NCBI RefSeq assembly: GCF_002104995.1
Contig: NW_024468253.1
Coordinates: 186,001-250,000 of the forward strand
Reading direction: 5' to 3'
Length of the DNA stretch: 64,000 nucleotides
From: Linderina pennispora
Taxonomy: Eukaryota; Kickxellomycota; Kickxellomycetes; Kickxellales; Kickxellaceae
Numbering within the stretch: the first letter of the stretch is position 1; each line of letters begins with the position of its first letter. Positions 1 to 11,333 of the stretch are shown here, piece after piece. The notes beneath the pieces were generated by a model. The model saw only the letters and a list, made by a program, of their open reading frames with translations. It had not been told where the DNA came from and did not search any database. The position numbers and the translations under genes are program-made.

Positions 1-426
1 ATGCGTATCCTTGGAAATCAACCTCCGGCGGCGGTACAGCCCGATGCCCAGGAACCCGAGCCCCAGCACCAGAAACACCATGCCCACCGGGAAAAACGAC
101 AGCCCAAACACCCGCAACACCACCAGCGCAGCCCCGAACAGCCCGATAGACGTGCGCCAGTACGCCCCGTCAAAGGTGCGCTCGCGCGCCCGCACCTCCA
201 GCAGCTCCGCCGCCGTCCACGTCTGTGCCGGCTGCTCCTCGTCGCTGCCCGATTCTGAGGGCGTTCTGGATGTCGGAGTGCTGGAAATGCTACGTGTGTG
301 CACGGTCTTGCCCGATACTGTGGCGGTGGGCGAGTCGGCGGTAGCCGGTGCTATGGCGGTGAATGTGGAGTAGTCGGCGGGCTTGTCTGGGGTCGCAGCG
401 GGGATATTTGGAGACTCGGCGCTCAT
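1..426 (-). CDS. DUF202 (YidH-like) membrane protein, 3' end cut by window
   Basis: Reads leftward from an ATG at 424-426 and runs off the window edge after 142 codons with no stop. The first ~80 residues are Ser/Thr/Pro-rich and low in complexity. They are followed by an acidic patch (SGSDEEQPAQTW) and then RARERTFDGAYWRTSIGLFG, close to the ERTFLAWxRTxLALxxFG signature of DUF202. Two hydrophobic segments follow (about residues 100-130) with a GLYRRRRL basic end. DUF202 domains occur in small membrane proteins and in vacuolar transporter chaperone subunits; no enzymatic role is implied here. There is no SPX domain in the visible part. Family call from motif and topology; role unknown. Confidence 0.7.
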   Translation of the reverse strand, partial: MSAESPNIPAATPDKPADYSTFTAIAPATADSPTATVSGKTVHTRSISSTPTSRTPSESGSDEEQPAQTWTAAELLEVRARERTFDGAYWRTSIGLFGAALVVLRVFGLSFFPVGMVFLVLGLGFLGIGLYRRRRLISKDTH

Positions 427-758
427 TTGTGCAATTAGGGTATTTGTGTCAAAATAAAAGCTATGCAAAGAGTAAAGATAAAGAGGCAGTAGTGGGCGAG
501 GAAAGAGGCGCTTGGGGAAGGGGAATAGGTTCCGCCGACAAAAAAATCCTCTCTAATCACAAGGCGCTTCTACGAAGAAGCAGACTGTCTAAAGAGTGGA
601 GAAAGCATTTGAAATCCAGCGCGCAGCTCCCTTGCAGGCCTTGTTCCTACGGACCCAGAGCACCGGTTAGGGAGATGTAGGATGAAGAGGGTTTAGCGTG
701 CTTTTAGAAAAAGAAAATTACAGTTAACATGAGAAAAAAGAATCCAGTACCGCCAGGC

Positions 759-1400
759 TTAGGGCAGCTCTCTGTGCCTCCGTGGCGGGTGGTGGGGATG
801 GCGCGGGACGCGCCTGTCCCTGCGCCAAGCAGGCGCCGGCCTAGCGACCTCCCTCTCCTCCGTCGTCTGGCTACTCTCACTGGTCCTCCTAGCCGGCCTG
901 CCCGCCGCCCTGCCGCGGCTCGAAATCCACGGCCTCTGCAGCTGCCTGACCCTCCTCAGCTCCCGCTCCTCCCGCTCTCTCTGTGCACTGGCCATAAACA
1001 CGCTCCACTTGATCTTGTTCTTCTCGCGCCTTCGCCTCGGGTCCATCGCGTCCTGATCGGTGGTCTCGGGCGAGCGGATCCAGTCCAGCGTCACCTTGTA
1101 GTAGTATACTGTCACAAATACCGAAAAGGCCACAACCACAAAAAACATCGACAGCATGATCATCACCCAGCTCTTCGACCACACCTTGTACGTGGTGTTG
1201 GGGGCACTCGTCAGCCGGAAACTGTGCAGGACCAGGAGCGCTATCAGGGCCAACAGTATGAATAGCTCGAATGCCAGCCAGCGCAAGCGGTTGCGCCGCG
1301 TCTGCTTCAGCGCCTGCTCTTTGACTGGCGACAGGACATGTGCGTCCTTGACCACTGGGCGTGCGGCCACCGTGGCTTTTGATGCATCGCTGTCTGGCAT
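759..1400 (-). CDS. Unrecognised two-TM membrane protein
   Basis: Open frame of 213 codons. The N-terminus is hydrophilic (~35 residues, with a basic QTRRNRLRW stretch). Two strong hydrophobic segments follow at about residues 41-62 and 78-100, then YYYKVTLDWIRSPE and a basic, possibly coiled-coil stretch (NKIKWSVFMASAQREREERE). The last ~60 residues are Arg/Pro-rich and look like shadow coding, so the true C-terminus may lie in another frame after a base slip near 930-1000. The layout (cytosolic helix, two TMs, basic tail) recalls Spo7/CNEP1R1 proteins, but I cannot see their C-terminal signature and do not assign them. Hypothetical membrane protein. Confidence 0.5.
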   Translation of the reverse strand: MPDSDASKATVAARPVVKDAHVLSPVKEQALKQTRRNRLRWLAFELFILLALIALLVLHSFRLTSAPNTTYKVWSKSWVMIMLSMFFVVVAFSVFVTVYYYKVTLDWIRSPETTDQDAMDPRRRREKNKIKWSVFMASAQREREERELRRVRQLQRPWISSRGRAAGRPARRTSESSQTTEEREVARPAPAWRRDRRVPRHPHHPPRRHRELP

Positions 1401-2462
1401 TTTTTTTTACATGTATCTGGTGGAACCCAGAAAGAAAAGAGAGATATGAGATGGAAGAAAAGAAGGGAAAAAAAGAAAAAGGTGTTTTGAAAAAAGCGAT
1501 GGCAGAGCTGAAATAGACAGACAGCGAACAAATGCGCCTGCCTGCAAATTATGTATCTGCGAAAGTTTGGGGTGAGAGGAAGCAGCAAGAGTACTGCATG
1601 GGCAGCAGATGGACGCTTCTGCACATCCCCTCAGCTTCTATCGACTGAAGAGGCGCTTTATGACCAGGGGGAAGATCCTTCGTTCTTGGCATGCCTGGGC
1701 CCGGGTCCAACCTTGCTGCTCCCAGCAGTCACGGTATGCGTGCCAGGCTACGCTTTTCTCCCCCCTGCTGGTTTCCCACCCTATTACACAGCTACTGACA
1801 GAACAATGGAGTGCTGGCACACCAGCCGCTGCTATTCTACCCAATGGCCGTTCAGATGGCAAGTGGATTACGATGTATTTTGCAAACAGCTGCAGCACGG
1901 GGGGACGTATGCTTAGCTATGGGTGCAAAGATGCGTGCTGCGGCTATCCGTCCGCTTAAGAATAAGGGGGAGCATTTTCTTCTCAAGACAATGGAAAATA
2001 CAGACTGGTGTTTCAGCGAGACAAAGCGGTGGGGATAATCGGAGAACCGCTTACTATGCGGTCCGCAGAGACTATCAGGATCCTTGGATTTTTTTATGTG
2101 TTGGTTGTTTGACAAGAAGGCAGATTAATAGAGAATTGGAGAGAATAGGCATGGCGTAAACAGAGTATTTTAGTCTAATGAAAAAAAAAAACAAAGTTTA
2201 GCGGAGCCGGTTTTTCTTTTAAAGGTTGTTCGGTTGCACTCGCCACATAGTCGTCGATGTAATGGCTCCTTTGTCGATACACCGGTCCGTCCCCCAAATT
2301 GCCAGTTTGTTTATTTCGTAAACCGGAAAAAAAAAGCGCATTATTTCCGAAATTGGCAAATAAATTAGGTGGACTATGTGTGCACCAGTATTTAAACAGA
2401 CCTGTACGACGTGGTCCAAGCGGGAATATCGAACTTGCATCCTCCTTAAGAATCCTCCAGCC
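1401..2462. other. Gene-free divergent promoter region
   Basis: Lies between two divergently transcribed membrane-protein genes. It contains A-rich runs near 1430-1500 and a poly-A run at 2180-2190. The short open frames on both strands show no family resemblance. No RNA gene seen. Confidence 0.6.
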
Positions 2463-2948
2463 ATGAGCGTACTCTCTCTCGAGCCCCTTGAACACTTCCA
2501 CACGCAGTCGAACGAAACCCTGACGGCAGCCAGACGCAGTTCGTTCGCAAAGATCTCGCTCGACTCGCACACGCTGACGGCCATCGACACGCAGGTCACT
2601 GCAATCGACATCAGCAAGCACCGGATCGTGCATTTGCAGCGGTTCCGACACGTTCTGCAGCTGGTGGTGCTTTGCAGCTCAGTCTGCTGGATATCTCTGG
2701 CGTTGGTGTTTTTGCTCATGATCGTGCGTGAAATCGGCGACCCAGACCGTAAGGGCGCGCAGAGGCAGATGCGCATTTACGGAGCAGTAGTAGGAGCACT
2801 GACCATGGCATGGGCATGTGTCATTGGCCTGTGCTTGTGGCGGTTCCGGAGGTACCAGGCGTGGCTTAACGACGAAAACACTAGGGCTGAGTGGATCATT
2901 GCCGGCAAGCAGACTCGGTGTCGCATGTCAGGTGAAACCATCCAATAA
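2463..2948 (+). CDS. Unrecognised small membrane protein
   Basis: 161-residue frame from the ATG at 2463, chosen because coding character begins there (MSVLSLEPLEHFHTQSNETL). About 60 hydrophilic residues precede a first hydrophobic segment (about residues 64-86, LQLVVLCSSVCWISLALVF). A charged loop (REIGDPDRKGAQRQ) separates it from a second segment (about 105-128, AVVGALTMAWACVIGLCLW). A short basic/acidic tail follows. Codon use is GC-rich, as in neighbouring genes. SNM1 starts 104 bp downstream on the same strand. No family recognised. Confidence 0.5.
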   Translation: MSVLSLEPLEHFHTQSNETLTAARRSSFAKISLDSHTLTAIDTQVTAIDISKHRIVHLQRFRHVLQLVVLCSSVCWISLALVFLLMIVREIGDPDRKGAQRQMRIYGAVVGALTMAWACVIGLCLWRFRRYQAWLNDENTRAEWIIAGKQTRCRMSGETIQ

Positions 2949-3052
2949 TGCCTCCCATTACAGGTTGTAAAAACTGCGGACATGATGCTTGTAATTTTGT
3001 TTTATCTTTTGTGTTTTTTTTTCTTGCTGATACACGTTGGTTTTATATAATA

Positions 3053-4881
3053 ATGAGCGCAGAGGCGAAGAAGCGTCTGAGCAATCCGCAGCCCGATCCC
3101 AGCGACACTAAGACGAAGAAAGCGCGCGGCGCGGAGACTGCAACATGCCCGATATGCAACAAGTGGTTTGCCAATGCCAGGGTGCTCCAGGCGCACGCCA
3201 ACATGTGTCTGGACTTTGTCGAGCTGGAGGAGAAAAAGGCGCAGCGCATGAGCAAGATACAGTCACCGGGAAAGATCAAGTCACCGGGAAAGACGCTGTC
3301 GCCAGGCAGAATGAAGTCGCCAGTTCAACAAGGCTCTCCAGCACGGCAAAAACAGCCGGAAGCGAAGGCGTCTGTCTCCAGAAGCCTGAATGCCAGACTG
3401 CGGATGGCCATGGACAGAAAACCAAGGCCCAACGAGCCTCTTCCAAAGCCCAAGCTAGAGGAGCAGCCCCCGGAACCAGAGGAGCCCGAGGAGCCACCCA
3501 GCGACAGCATAGATGCGCTGCTCAGCGAGATCGAGCAAACCTGAGCTGGCGCCCGAAACCAGCACCGAGACCAGATACACGTACTTGGCGCAGGAAGACG
3601 GCATCTGGCCCACCAGCCGCACGCCGAAGCCGCCCCCCTCGTACAAACGCATGCCTCACACGCCATTCACAGTGGATGCGTTCAAGTACGGGCGCATCGC
3701 AGACTGCACGGGCTACTTCCTGACGCACTTCCACTCGGACCACTACGGCGGGCTGACGCGCTCGTTCGCCGGGCACGTGTACTGCTCGCGCATCACGGCG
3801 AATCTGGTGAGGCACCGGCTGGGGGTGGGGGAGCGTCACGTGCACGCCCTCCCCATGCACAGGCGCTGCCTGGTCCACGGCGTCTACGTGACTTTGCTCG
3901 ACGCAATGCACTGCCCAGGGCGCCGCCCTGATACTGTTCGAGGTGCCCGGCGAAACGGTCAGGCGCATTGTGCATACCGGCGATTTCCGCGCAGCGCCGC
4001 TGCACGTGCGGCAGATAGCGCGGGTGTTTGCAACCGACCTCGGCCGCCCGGTGACCCCCGGGATGCTTGGCGGGGAGGAGGCGGGCAGGCCATCTGCAGA
4101 CTACGTGTATCTGGACACGACGTACCTGGAGCCGCGGTACATGTTTCCGCCGCAGAGCGCAGTGGTGGCAGCGGTGGGCGAGCTCTGCTGCCGGATCCAC
4201 CAGCACACCCGGCTGTCTGCGTGACTTGCGCAGGCCGGCTCTACGTATCACGCAGTGGTTCCGCCCGCACCAGCAGCAGCAGCCCCCGCGCACACCTGTT
4301 TGCCGTGGGCACATATACGATTGGCAAGGAGAAGCTGCTGGTGGAGATTGCGCGGCGCCTAAACTCGCAGATCTACGCAGCACAGGACAAGCGCGCATTG
4401 CTCAAAGTGTCTGGGCAGCCCGGGGCTGGAGCGGATGCTGGTGGACCGGCCTGGGGAAGCACTGGTGCATGCGGTGTCGATGCAGAGCGTCAACATGAAG
4501 GGCATGGCGGAGTATCTGGAGAAGAACTCCGGGATTCGACCGCATTGTCGCGTTCCGGCCCACTGGCTGGACGCATCGCCGGGCCCACTGGTCGCCCAAC
4601 CAGCGCACCGCCGCAGATGCCCCCGCAGGGCACGCCAGCTGCATTGCAGCCCGCCGACGAGACTGGAGTTCAGCGTGGAGAGCCTGGCGCCGCACGGGTC
4701 GTCGGACCGCGTCACGGTCTTCCCGGTGCCGTACTCGGAGCACTCGTCGTTCTCGGAGCTGGCGCAGTTTGTGTGTGGAGTGGATGCGCAGCACGTGATT
4801 CCAACCGTCATCTCCTCGTCCGACAGCAACCGGGCGGCGCTGGCATGGCTATCGCACTGGGGCAGCAGGGGGTTAGAATAA
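3053..4881 (+). CDS. PSO2: SNM1/Pso2-type DNA cross-link repair nuclease (frame-broken)
   Basis: Metallo-beta-lactamase/beta-CASP exonuclease of the SNM1/Pso2 family, which processes DNA interstrand cross-links in the nucleus. The ATG at 3053 follows TATATAATA. Order of parts: a UBZ4-like zinc finger (CPICNKWF..HANMC, about residues 31-52); an SPGK/SPGR-rich linker; the metal-binding HxHxDH motif in FLTHFHSDHYGGL (about 222); DAMHCPG (canonical DANHCPG); VHTGDFR; YLDTTY; VGTYTIGKEK; VAFRPTGW; and the terminal PYSEHSSFSEL with the last metal histidine. Length is about 606 residues. The frame shifts by one base at eight homopolymers (3540, 3918, 4208, 4295, 4404, 4531, 4620, 4650). Dropping one base at each gives one continuous family-like protein. 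The stop lies about 23 bp from that of the convergent PH-domain gene. Confidence 0.88.
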
Positions 4882-4904
4882 TCTTATTTTTTTTGCGGCA
4901 AGTA

Positions 4905-6812
4905 TCAATGAAAACTCTCCTCCTCTTCGCGCACGGCGAACAGCGGCGTGGACCGGCGTGGCGAGCTCGCGGCTGGCCTGACGCAAACATCTGCTCGATC
5001 AGCTGCGACGCGTCGACCGAAGGGGCGGTGGAGATGCGCCGGGCGCCCGGCGTGGTCTCAAGTGTAGCCGATGGCGGCGGCGCCAGGGCGTCGGCCAGCG
5101 ACGGGCGACGGCCGCCCGTCGGGTCGGTCGAGTAGGCGCGGTGGGCGATGCGGACCGGAGCCGGCTCGTATGGCATGTGCATGCGCAACGCTCCCCACTC
5201 GGCAATGCCGCCGGTGCCGGTGAACCGCGGCTCCATTGAGTAGCCGTCGAGCATCTGGCTGACCATCTCAACCGGCTTCTCCTTCTCTTCCTCCTCCTCC
5301 TCCTGCTCGGAATCGGGACCCAGCCGACCCGTGGTCGACTGAACTCGTCGGCTTCCCACGGGCACACGTCGGCGTTCTGCTTCGCCTCCTTGCGCTGCTT
5401 CCGCCGCCTAGTCATCAGCCGCTCCTCCTCGCGCCGCTGGGCGTCCGGCTGCGCCTGCAGGTCCTTGACAGCGCCCTTGAGCGACTTGAGCAGCCCCACC
5501 ATCTCCGTGCGCTGCTCGGTCTCCAGGAACCACGACTGCGCCTCGTCATTCGACAGCGACAGGCGCGGCTCGCGTGGCTGCGTCAGCTCCACCACCCACT
5601 TGTGGGCCGGGAACGCGTCGCTGACACATACGATCGACCCGGGGTTGAGCCGCACGTGCTGCAGCGCCGTTGCTGCCGGAGCGCTGCTCTTGAACAGGTA
5701 CAGCACGTTGCCGGCGAAAATGGCGAACCGCCGGTGCCACTGCCGCCGCTTGAACAGCGACCGCCGCGCCGCATCACCTGCAATATACACGTTCAGCCAG
5801 AGCGCCTGCCGCGACGCCGGAGTGATTGCCCGCACCGTCACAGTCGGACCACTGCTGGTCAAGGGGCCGCGCCAGCGTGCCATCCCATTCCGGCAGCAGC
5901 GCCGTGGGCTTGGACACGCGCTTCAGCGCCGACTGCGACCCGCCGGTCGACGACGTTACTGTCGACAAGGCTACCGACGATGGCTTGCGCGGCAGGTCGC
6001 GCTCGGCGTACGGAAGCGCTGCCGAACAGCCCCTGGAACTGCGACGACTCTGGCACCTCGGTAACCAGAATCCGCCGCCGCGACTCCGCCGACGTCCCCG
6101 ACAGCAGCGACGCGCGTGACGACGCCCGCCCGCGCACCACCTCCTCGGCGCTCTCCACCGACCGCCCGCTCTCCGCCGACCGCCGCCGCTCGTGGCCCAG
6201 CCGCCCGGGCGCCTGCAGCCGGGTGATGGCCGCCGTCAGCTGGTCCAGGTGCTCGTTCAGGTCGCCATACGGTGTGCGGCCCGCTTCGCCCGATGCTTGC
6301 GATACGATGCTGTGCTGGTCCGCCTCGCGTCGGCTCACCTGCCGCCGCTCCACTATGCCCGCCAGCGCTGCCTCCAGCTCTGCCAGCCCCGACACCGGCG
6401 CCAGCAGCGCCTGCGGAACCCCTGCTGACGAGCGGGAAAGCTGCCGCAGCTCCTGCTGCGCTGCCGCCCGCGTCGCCGGCCCGCCGCCGCGCCCCAGCAG
6501 GCTGTATGTGTCGTCGAATGCCTGCCGCCGCACCGCCATGCGCTCGCTGCCGCCCGGCACGCCCTTCTCCTCCAGCAGCCGCTGCAGCTGCCGCTGGTGC
6601 TGCAGCGAGTCCCACGTCGTGTTCGGCGATGCCGTCGATGTCGACTGGATTGACGCCCGCGCCGAGATGCTCAGCCCCGTCGGCGGATATAGGAATGTGT
6701 TGCGTGGCGTTGCCATGGCACTCAGCGATGCTGTGTCCTGCGTGTCCCCGTGCTTGCTAATGTTGTGCGTATACGCTGCCTCAGTGTTGTGCATGCTGGT
6801 CCCGCCACTCAT
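4905..6812 (-). CDS. PH-domain protein (frame-broken)
   Basis: Starts at the ATG at 6810-6812. The first ~260 residues are Ser/Ala/Arg-rich with coiled-coil-like stretches (LQHQRQLQRLLEEKG; LAELEAALAGIVERRQ). After a frame change near 6000 it continues (TGGSQSALKRVSKPTALLPE) into a pleckstrin-homology-like domain (about 5860-5470 in DNA). That domain has LNVYIAGDAARRSLFKRRQW, HRRFAIFAGNVLYLFKS, a conserved-type W in the last helix (AQSWFLETEQRTEMVGLLK), and then a basic linker. A Pro/acidic tail follows (EEEEEEKEKPVEMVSQMLDG). The stop is uncertain; I favour TGA at 4905-4907, giving a tail ending EEEESFH. PH domains bind phosphoinositides or proteins at membranes. The gene's specific role is unknown. 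Confidence 0.6.
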
Positions 6813-9800
6813 TGTGCTAACGGGTGGTGCCGACTATGTGTGGGTTTCTACAGAGGTTGCTATGGTATTAGTAGGAAATTGTCGAGCGAGAAACAGAAAA
6901 TATGGATGCACGCCGTGCAGCGGGTTTTTCCGTTCCTGCTATTTGCTTTTATTTTGGGGAGGGGTTTAGAAAGCCAGGATCCAGAACAGAGGGAGACCTG
7001 CATCGCTGCTGCAGCCGAGTGATTTATCGCAAACTGCCTGCTTCTGTCGCCCATGCGACTCAGCAATGCCAATAACACGTATATAAACAGAACCCGCCCT
7101 TTTCAAACAGCACACTGCCACACGCCAAGGGCCGGGGTCCACCCCTGGGCTGCACAGGGGGGATGAATCGAGTTTGCTTTTGGGAGCGACCTGGTAAATT
7201 GGTTGCGGGGTCCCCTCAAAATGCCCCGCTCATTGCTGACCTCACCACCCCCTGGCTCTCACAAGCCCTGTCGCCAGCCATCACGTCCATGTCACACACA
7301 AACCGCTAAGGTTGCCGATGGGGGCGGAGCAGGAGCAGGAGCTGGCGGGCTGTGTCTCCCACTGGTAATGTGCCTCCAAGGTCAGTCCCAGCGCACAGAA
7401 ATAGGCCCCGAAGGTACCACAAAATGGAATAAAAACACTCGGCCCCTGCCCAAAAAGGGTGCGCGCAATATGCAGACACAAATCTTGTCGGAGAGTAGAG
7501 CAGATCTACCAGAGCTCCTCGCTCCTCACTACACCCCTCCCCTTTCCCTCACTGCTCTGGATATTGGGAGAACGGATCATTTTTCGCTCATTTTCCACCT
7601 CCCCAAAAAAACACCATTGATGGTCGGTAGATATCGGTCTGAGCAGGTGTGCGGTGGAGCGACAAACATAGCCAAAACAGTGCCATTTTCGGTCTACGCT
7701 CATTAATCAGCTCACAGAAGACTGTCCCACCCTCACAGTCGATTTGGGAGCTGCAGCTAAATATACACCCCGTTCGGTCCATCGAAAAAGAAAGGAAAAC
7801 ATTGAGAGCAATAACGCCCGCAATAGACTGCAGGAATGCGATTTTCAACCTCCAGCTGCACAGGAGAACTCGAACATTCGCCTGCATATCGAATGCTATT
7901 TGTGAGCGCCCCGAGCCTGTGCGGGCTAAAGGGTGCATGGGTGGGGGGAGCAAGGACAAGTACAGCGCCGTGGAGCGTCACAAATCTCGCTTTGTAGATT
8001 ATTCATATGCGACTGCAACCATCAGCTTAATTTTCGCGAATGAGTGGGAGCCGGCACGGAACGCTGATTGACAGGGTAAACAAAACTCCACTCTTGGACT
8101 GAGACCGGAGGGACCACCTCCGCAATCAGACTTGCCCCCCATGAATCCATGGGCTGCAAGAAAATTTTTTTGCGCACTCTCAGATAACACATACAATCCA
8201 TGAGGGTGCCAGACCGAGCAGACGCTGATCTGTACATGGGAATGGAAAAACGTACCTTATGAGTAATACTGATGGCTGGTATCCGAATACAGCGCCGTCT
8301 AGGTTGATCAGCCGACACGTATATTTCGAGTTTCTGAGACTGTCCTCCTGACACGCTGCGAGTGAAAAAACGAGAAAGCGACTATAGAAGACAAAAATAT
8401 AGATACAGAATGAATATTTGCAATATGGCCCGTCCTGTCGAAAAACAGAGTTTGCAGAGTGGAATAAAAAGTAGCGAGGCAGGAAAGGGGCAGGAGAGAG
8501 AGGGAGATCCTCCAGCAGCCGCTGAGGGGGTTGCTCTGTGGATTATAAGGAGCCGGAACGCCAGCTGGGCGACACGACCAAATAAAATCTGCAATTGAAG
8601 AGTGGGAGGCTCACAAAAGTATACCGAAATTTTTCTGTTGTCGATCACAAAGCAAAATTGCCTTGTGTTCCTTTTCCACACCGCCCCTCTTCTTGCGTCA
8701 ATTAGTTAACGGGCTCGATCCACGAAGCTTTTTTGTTTGGGCAGGCAGTAGAGAACGAAAGAAAAAGCCTCCACAAATGACTGAACAGAAAAAGGGATCC
8801 AGAGGGTAGTAGGCAGCAGGGGCACACAAATCATCTCCAACAAGACCCTTTTTGCTCTTGGGCCCAGGCTCATGGCAAATAGACTCGGCCGATTCTGCTT
8901 CCAAGCCCTCGGGCGGGCACCCTCCATCGCTCTTTAATAGCGAGGCGTTTGGCATCCACAGGACTGGCGGAGAAGGAGACGAATAAAAAAACAAAAGCCT
9001 CATTCGCGCAGCCCGCTTTCCAAATCTCTCTGGGCTGCTCAAAAGACTGGCTGGCCCAATTTTGCAGCCAGCATTATTACACCCGCAATATTATATCGCC
9101 ATTGTCAGGAGGAGGAGGTGCGCGAATGGCGTGCATGCCTCGGACGGCTGCAGCGGCTTTTGCCTGTGTATTCTTCCCCCGCCTGACAACAACAGGAACA
9201 AATAAAATGCAAAAAAAGAATCCGAAGGTACAGCGCAGCCACCCGGACAAATTGTAGCAGCACCTCACTGGTGCGGCTGGGAGGAAGAGGAAAAGGTAAA
9301 TAAAAGGTCGGGCATACTCGCCCTTTCCCTCAGGAAGATGCTCGGCTCTACTGCCCACCCCTGCCAGTGTCTTTCTGTAAATGCCTGGGTGACGAGTCTC
9401 CCAATGTACCATGCAGCCATAACATGTCGGCCAATGCCAGCAAACTTACCTTGACCAAAAATAGATGTGTATATCACGACTGGTGTGCCCTTGCTCGGAA
9501 GTGCGTGGTGGCCAGCTATAATGTATATGGAGATGAGCAAGCGGTGAGCAAGAAATCAAAAGGCTAGAAAAGAAAAAATGCGTGGCAAAACTGTGCTACG
9601 GGAAACACTCGATGAAAGAAAAAAGAAGCAGGCCTGAAGCTAGTTGCTCGGGCAGACGCGTCTTTGCCCTTATAAACATTGGTGCAAGCCGAGTGCCAGA
9701 CCGCGACACCATGCGCTTTATGCAAATGGGGGAGCCAGCAAAGGCTCCAAAAAGCAATTTGCACATAAAGGAATCCTTGAATCCACCAGCGGCTTTCCAG

Positions 9801-11333
9801 TGTCTATATTTGCTATTCGCCGAGTGGGAAACACTCACCACCGACACTTTTGCAACCACGAAGCGCCTCCGCGCTTGTACAATTGCAGCCAAAATCCGTA
9901 CCTTACAAGGAAATCACGTAAAAACGAATGCGCCTTTGGTCACGCTGGGTTTGCTGAGGAACAACGGGAGAGGTCGTTCTAATTATCGCGAAAAGTGAAC
10001 ACAGAACCGAGCGCTCAGTGGAGCCAGGAATCGGAACAAGAGATCGGCCAGGAGCAGGCTGTTAGATACTGCCTCCAGCAAAAAGAACAAAAAATAAAAG
10101 CGTGCTGCCGTGTAAGCCTTCAAAATGCGATGATTGCGAAACAGAAGCTTGTACACATATATGCCAATTAATGAACAAACCGCAATATGTAGAGAAGAGG
10201 AAAGACAGAAGAGCAAGCGGCAAGAGCACGAACCCCGCAGCGTACTTTAAGTGCCGTGGGTGGTAGCGTACAATTGCACGCCATTTCGATATCATTCTAT
10301 CTCTTGCTTTCTGGCCAGCGAGTCCTTCACAATAAATGGTATCTATTATTGGAATAAGGATCCCTCCTTTCTCACACACGCTCATGTGCAGCAATGGCTG
10401 TGCAAGCACGGGGCCACGCAAGAAAAAGGAGCGCAGCGCACATCACCCCCGCCATCCCCTCTATGCGCGGCCACGGCGTCCCCATTGGAGCCCTCCCTCT
10501 GGACCTCCTGCTTCAGGTACACGTACGAAATCCGCAATACACACCATCCAAAACGAGAACCCAGATGCAGGAGGATCACTAAGCCCAATCTGGCAGATCC
10601 GCGCCATCGCTGCCCGGATCAGGTATGCAATCCACCGAAGCGAGATACATCTCGCTCGGAAGTTGTAAGCTCCATGTTGGCACTTTTACCATATGTCGGC
10701 CTATGCGGAAAATCCACAAAAGCTCGTACATCGCATACAACCACGTTTGTCCTGATGGTGAACAGGTTGCATGTCCTGTCCATTGTTTACAGATTGCACT
10801 GCCAACATGGTCTCAATTTAATATCCCAACAACACATTCGTCCGGTATGTCGCTCGGCACCCCTCCCCCACAGTTCGGCGATCCGCCTGGATATTCCCAT
10901 CTCCATAGCCTAGTGCCGCCAAGCGTGGTTCCACAAGGCTATCGCGACAAATCGGCATACCCGCACCCGCTTTCAATACATCCACAAAGATATGTTCCTG
11001 GAAAAGCACCAAGCAATCCTATCCACACTAGTGTATGGAGTAGATCGTCTTTGAGGATGTTCACTGTCGATGCGAGGAGAAAGGAAAACAAGGGGCATTT
11101 AAGCGGACCTCAGAGAAGGGCACCGAAAGAAATCTATGCATGTGCGCAATTAACTTTGCAGCAAGCGTGGAAAGCATCTGGTGGACAGAAAAATAGGGAA
11201 CGCATTGACTTTCTTTGTAGCAAAGATAAAGAAAAAAAGCGAGCCTATCGGGCAATGTGCTCACATCTGGAGAGGGCGACATGTGCACATAGTATAGTGG
11301 GCCATTCGCTGGTCAAGCATCCACAGCTCTCGC
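6813..11333. other. Gene-free block, 4.5 kb
   Basis: Separates the 5' end of the PH-domain gene from the 3' end of Dicer. Open frames occur on both strands (the longest, 10625-11521 +, runs into the Dicer 3' end antisense) but show no domains or conserved motifs. I saw no tRNA, rRNA, snRNA or transposon signature. The right end probably holds the Dicer 3' UTR and the left end the PH-gene promoter. Confidence 0.55.

Noticed and set aside
3053-4881. Programmed +1 frameshifting as the cause of the frame breaks
   Set aside because: Sites share no slippery motif or following stop context, differ in base and run length, and occur up to eight times per gene; sequence error is simpler.
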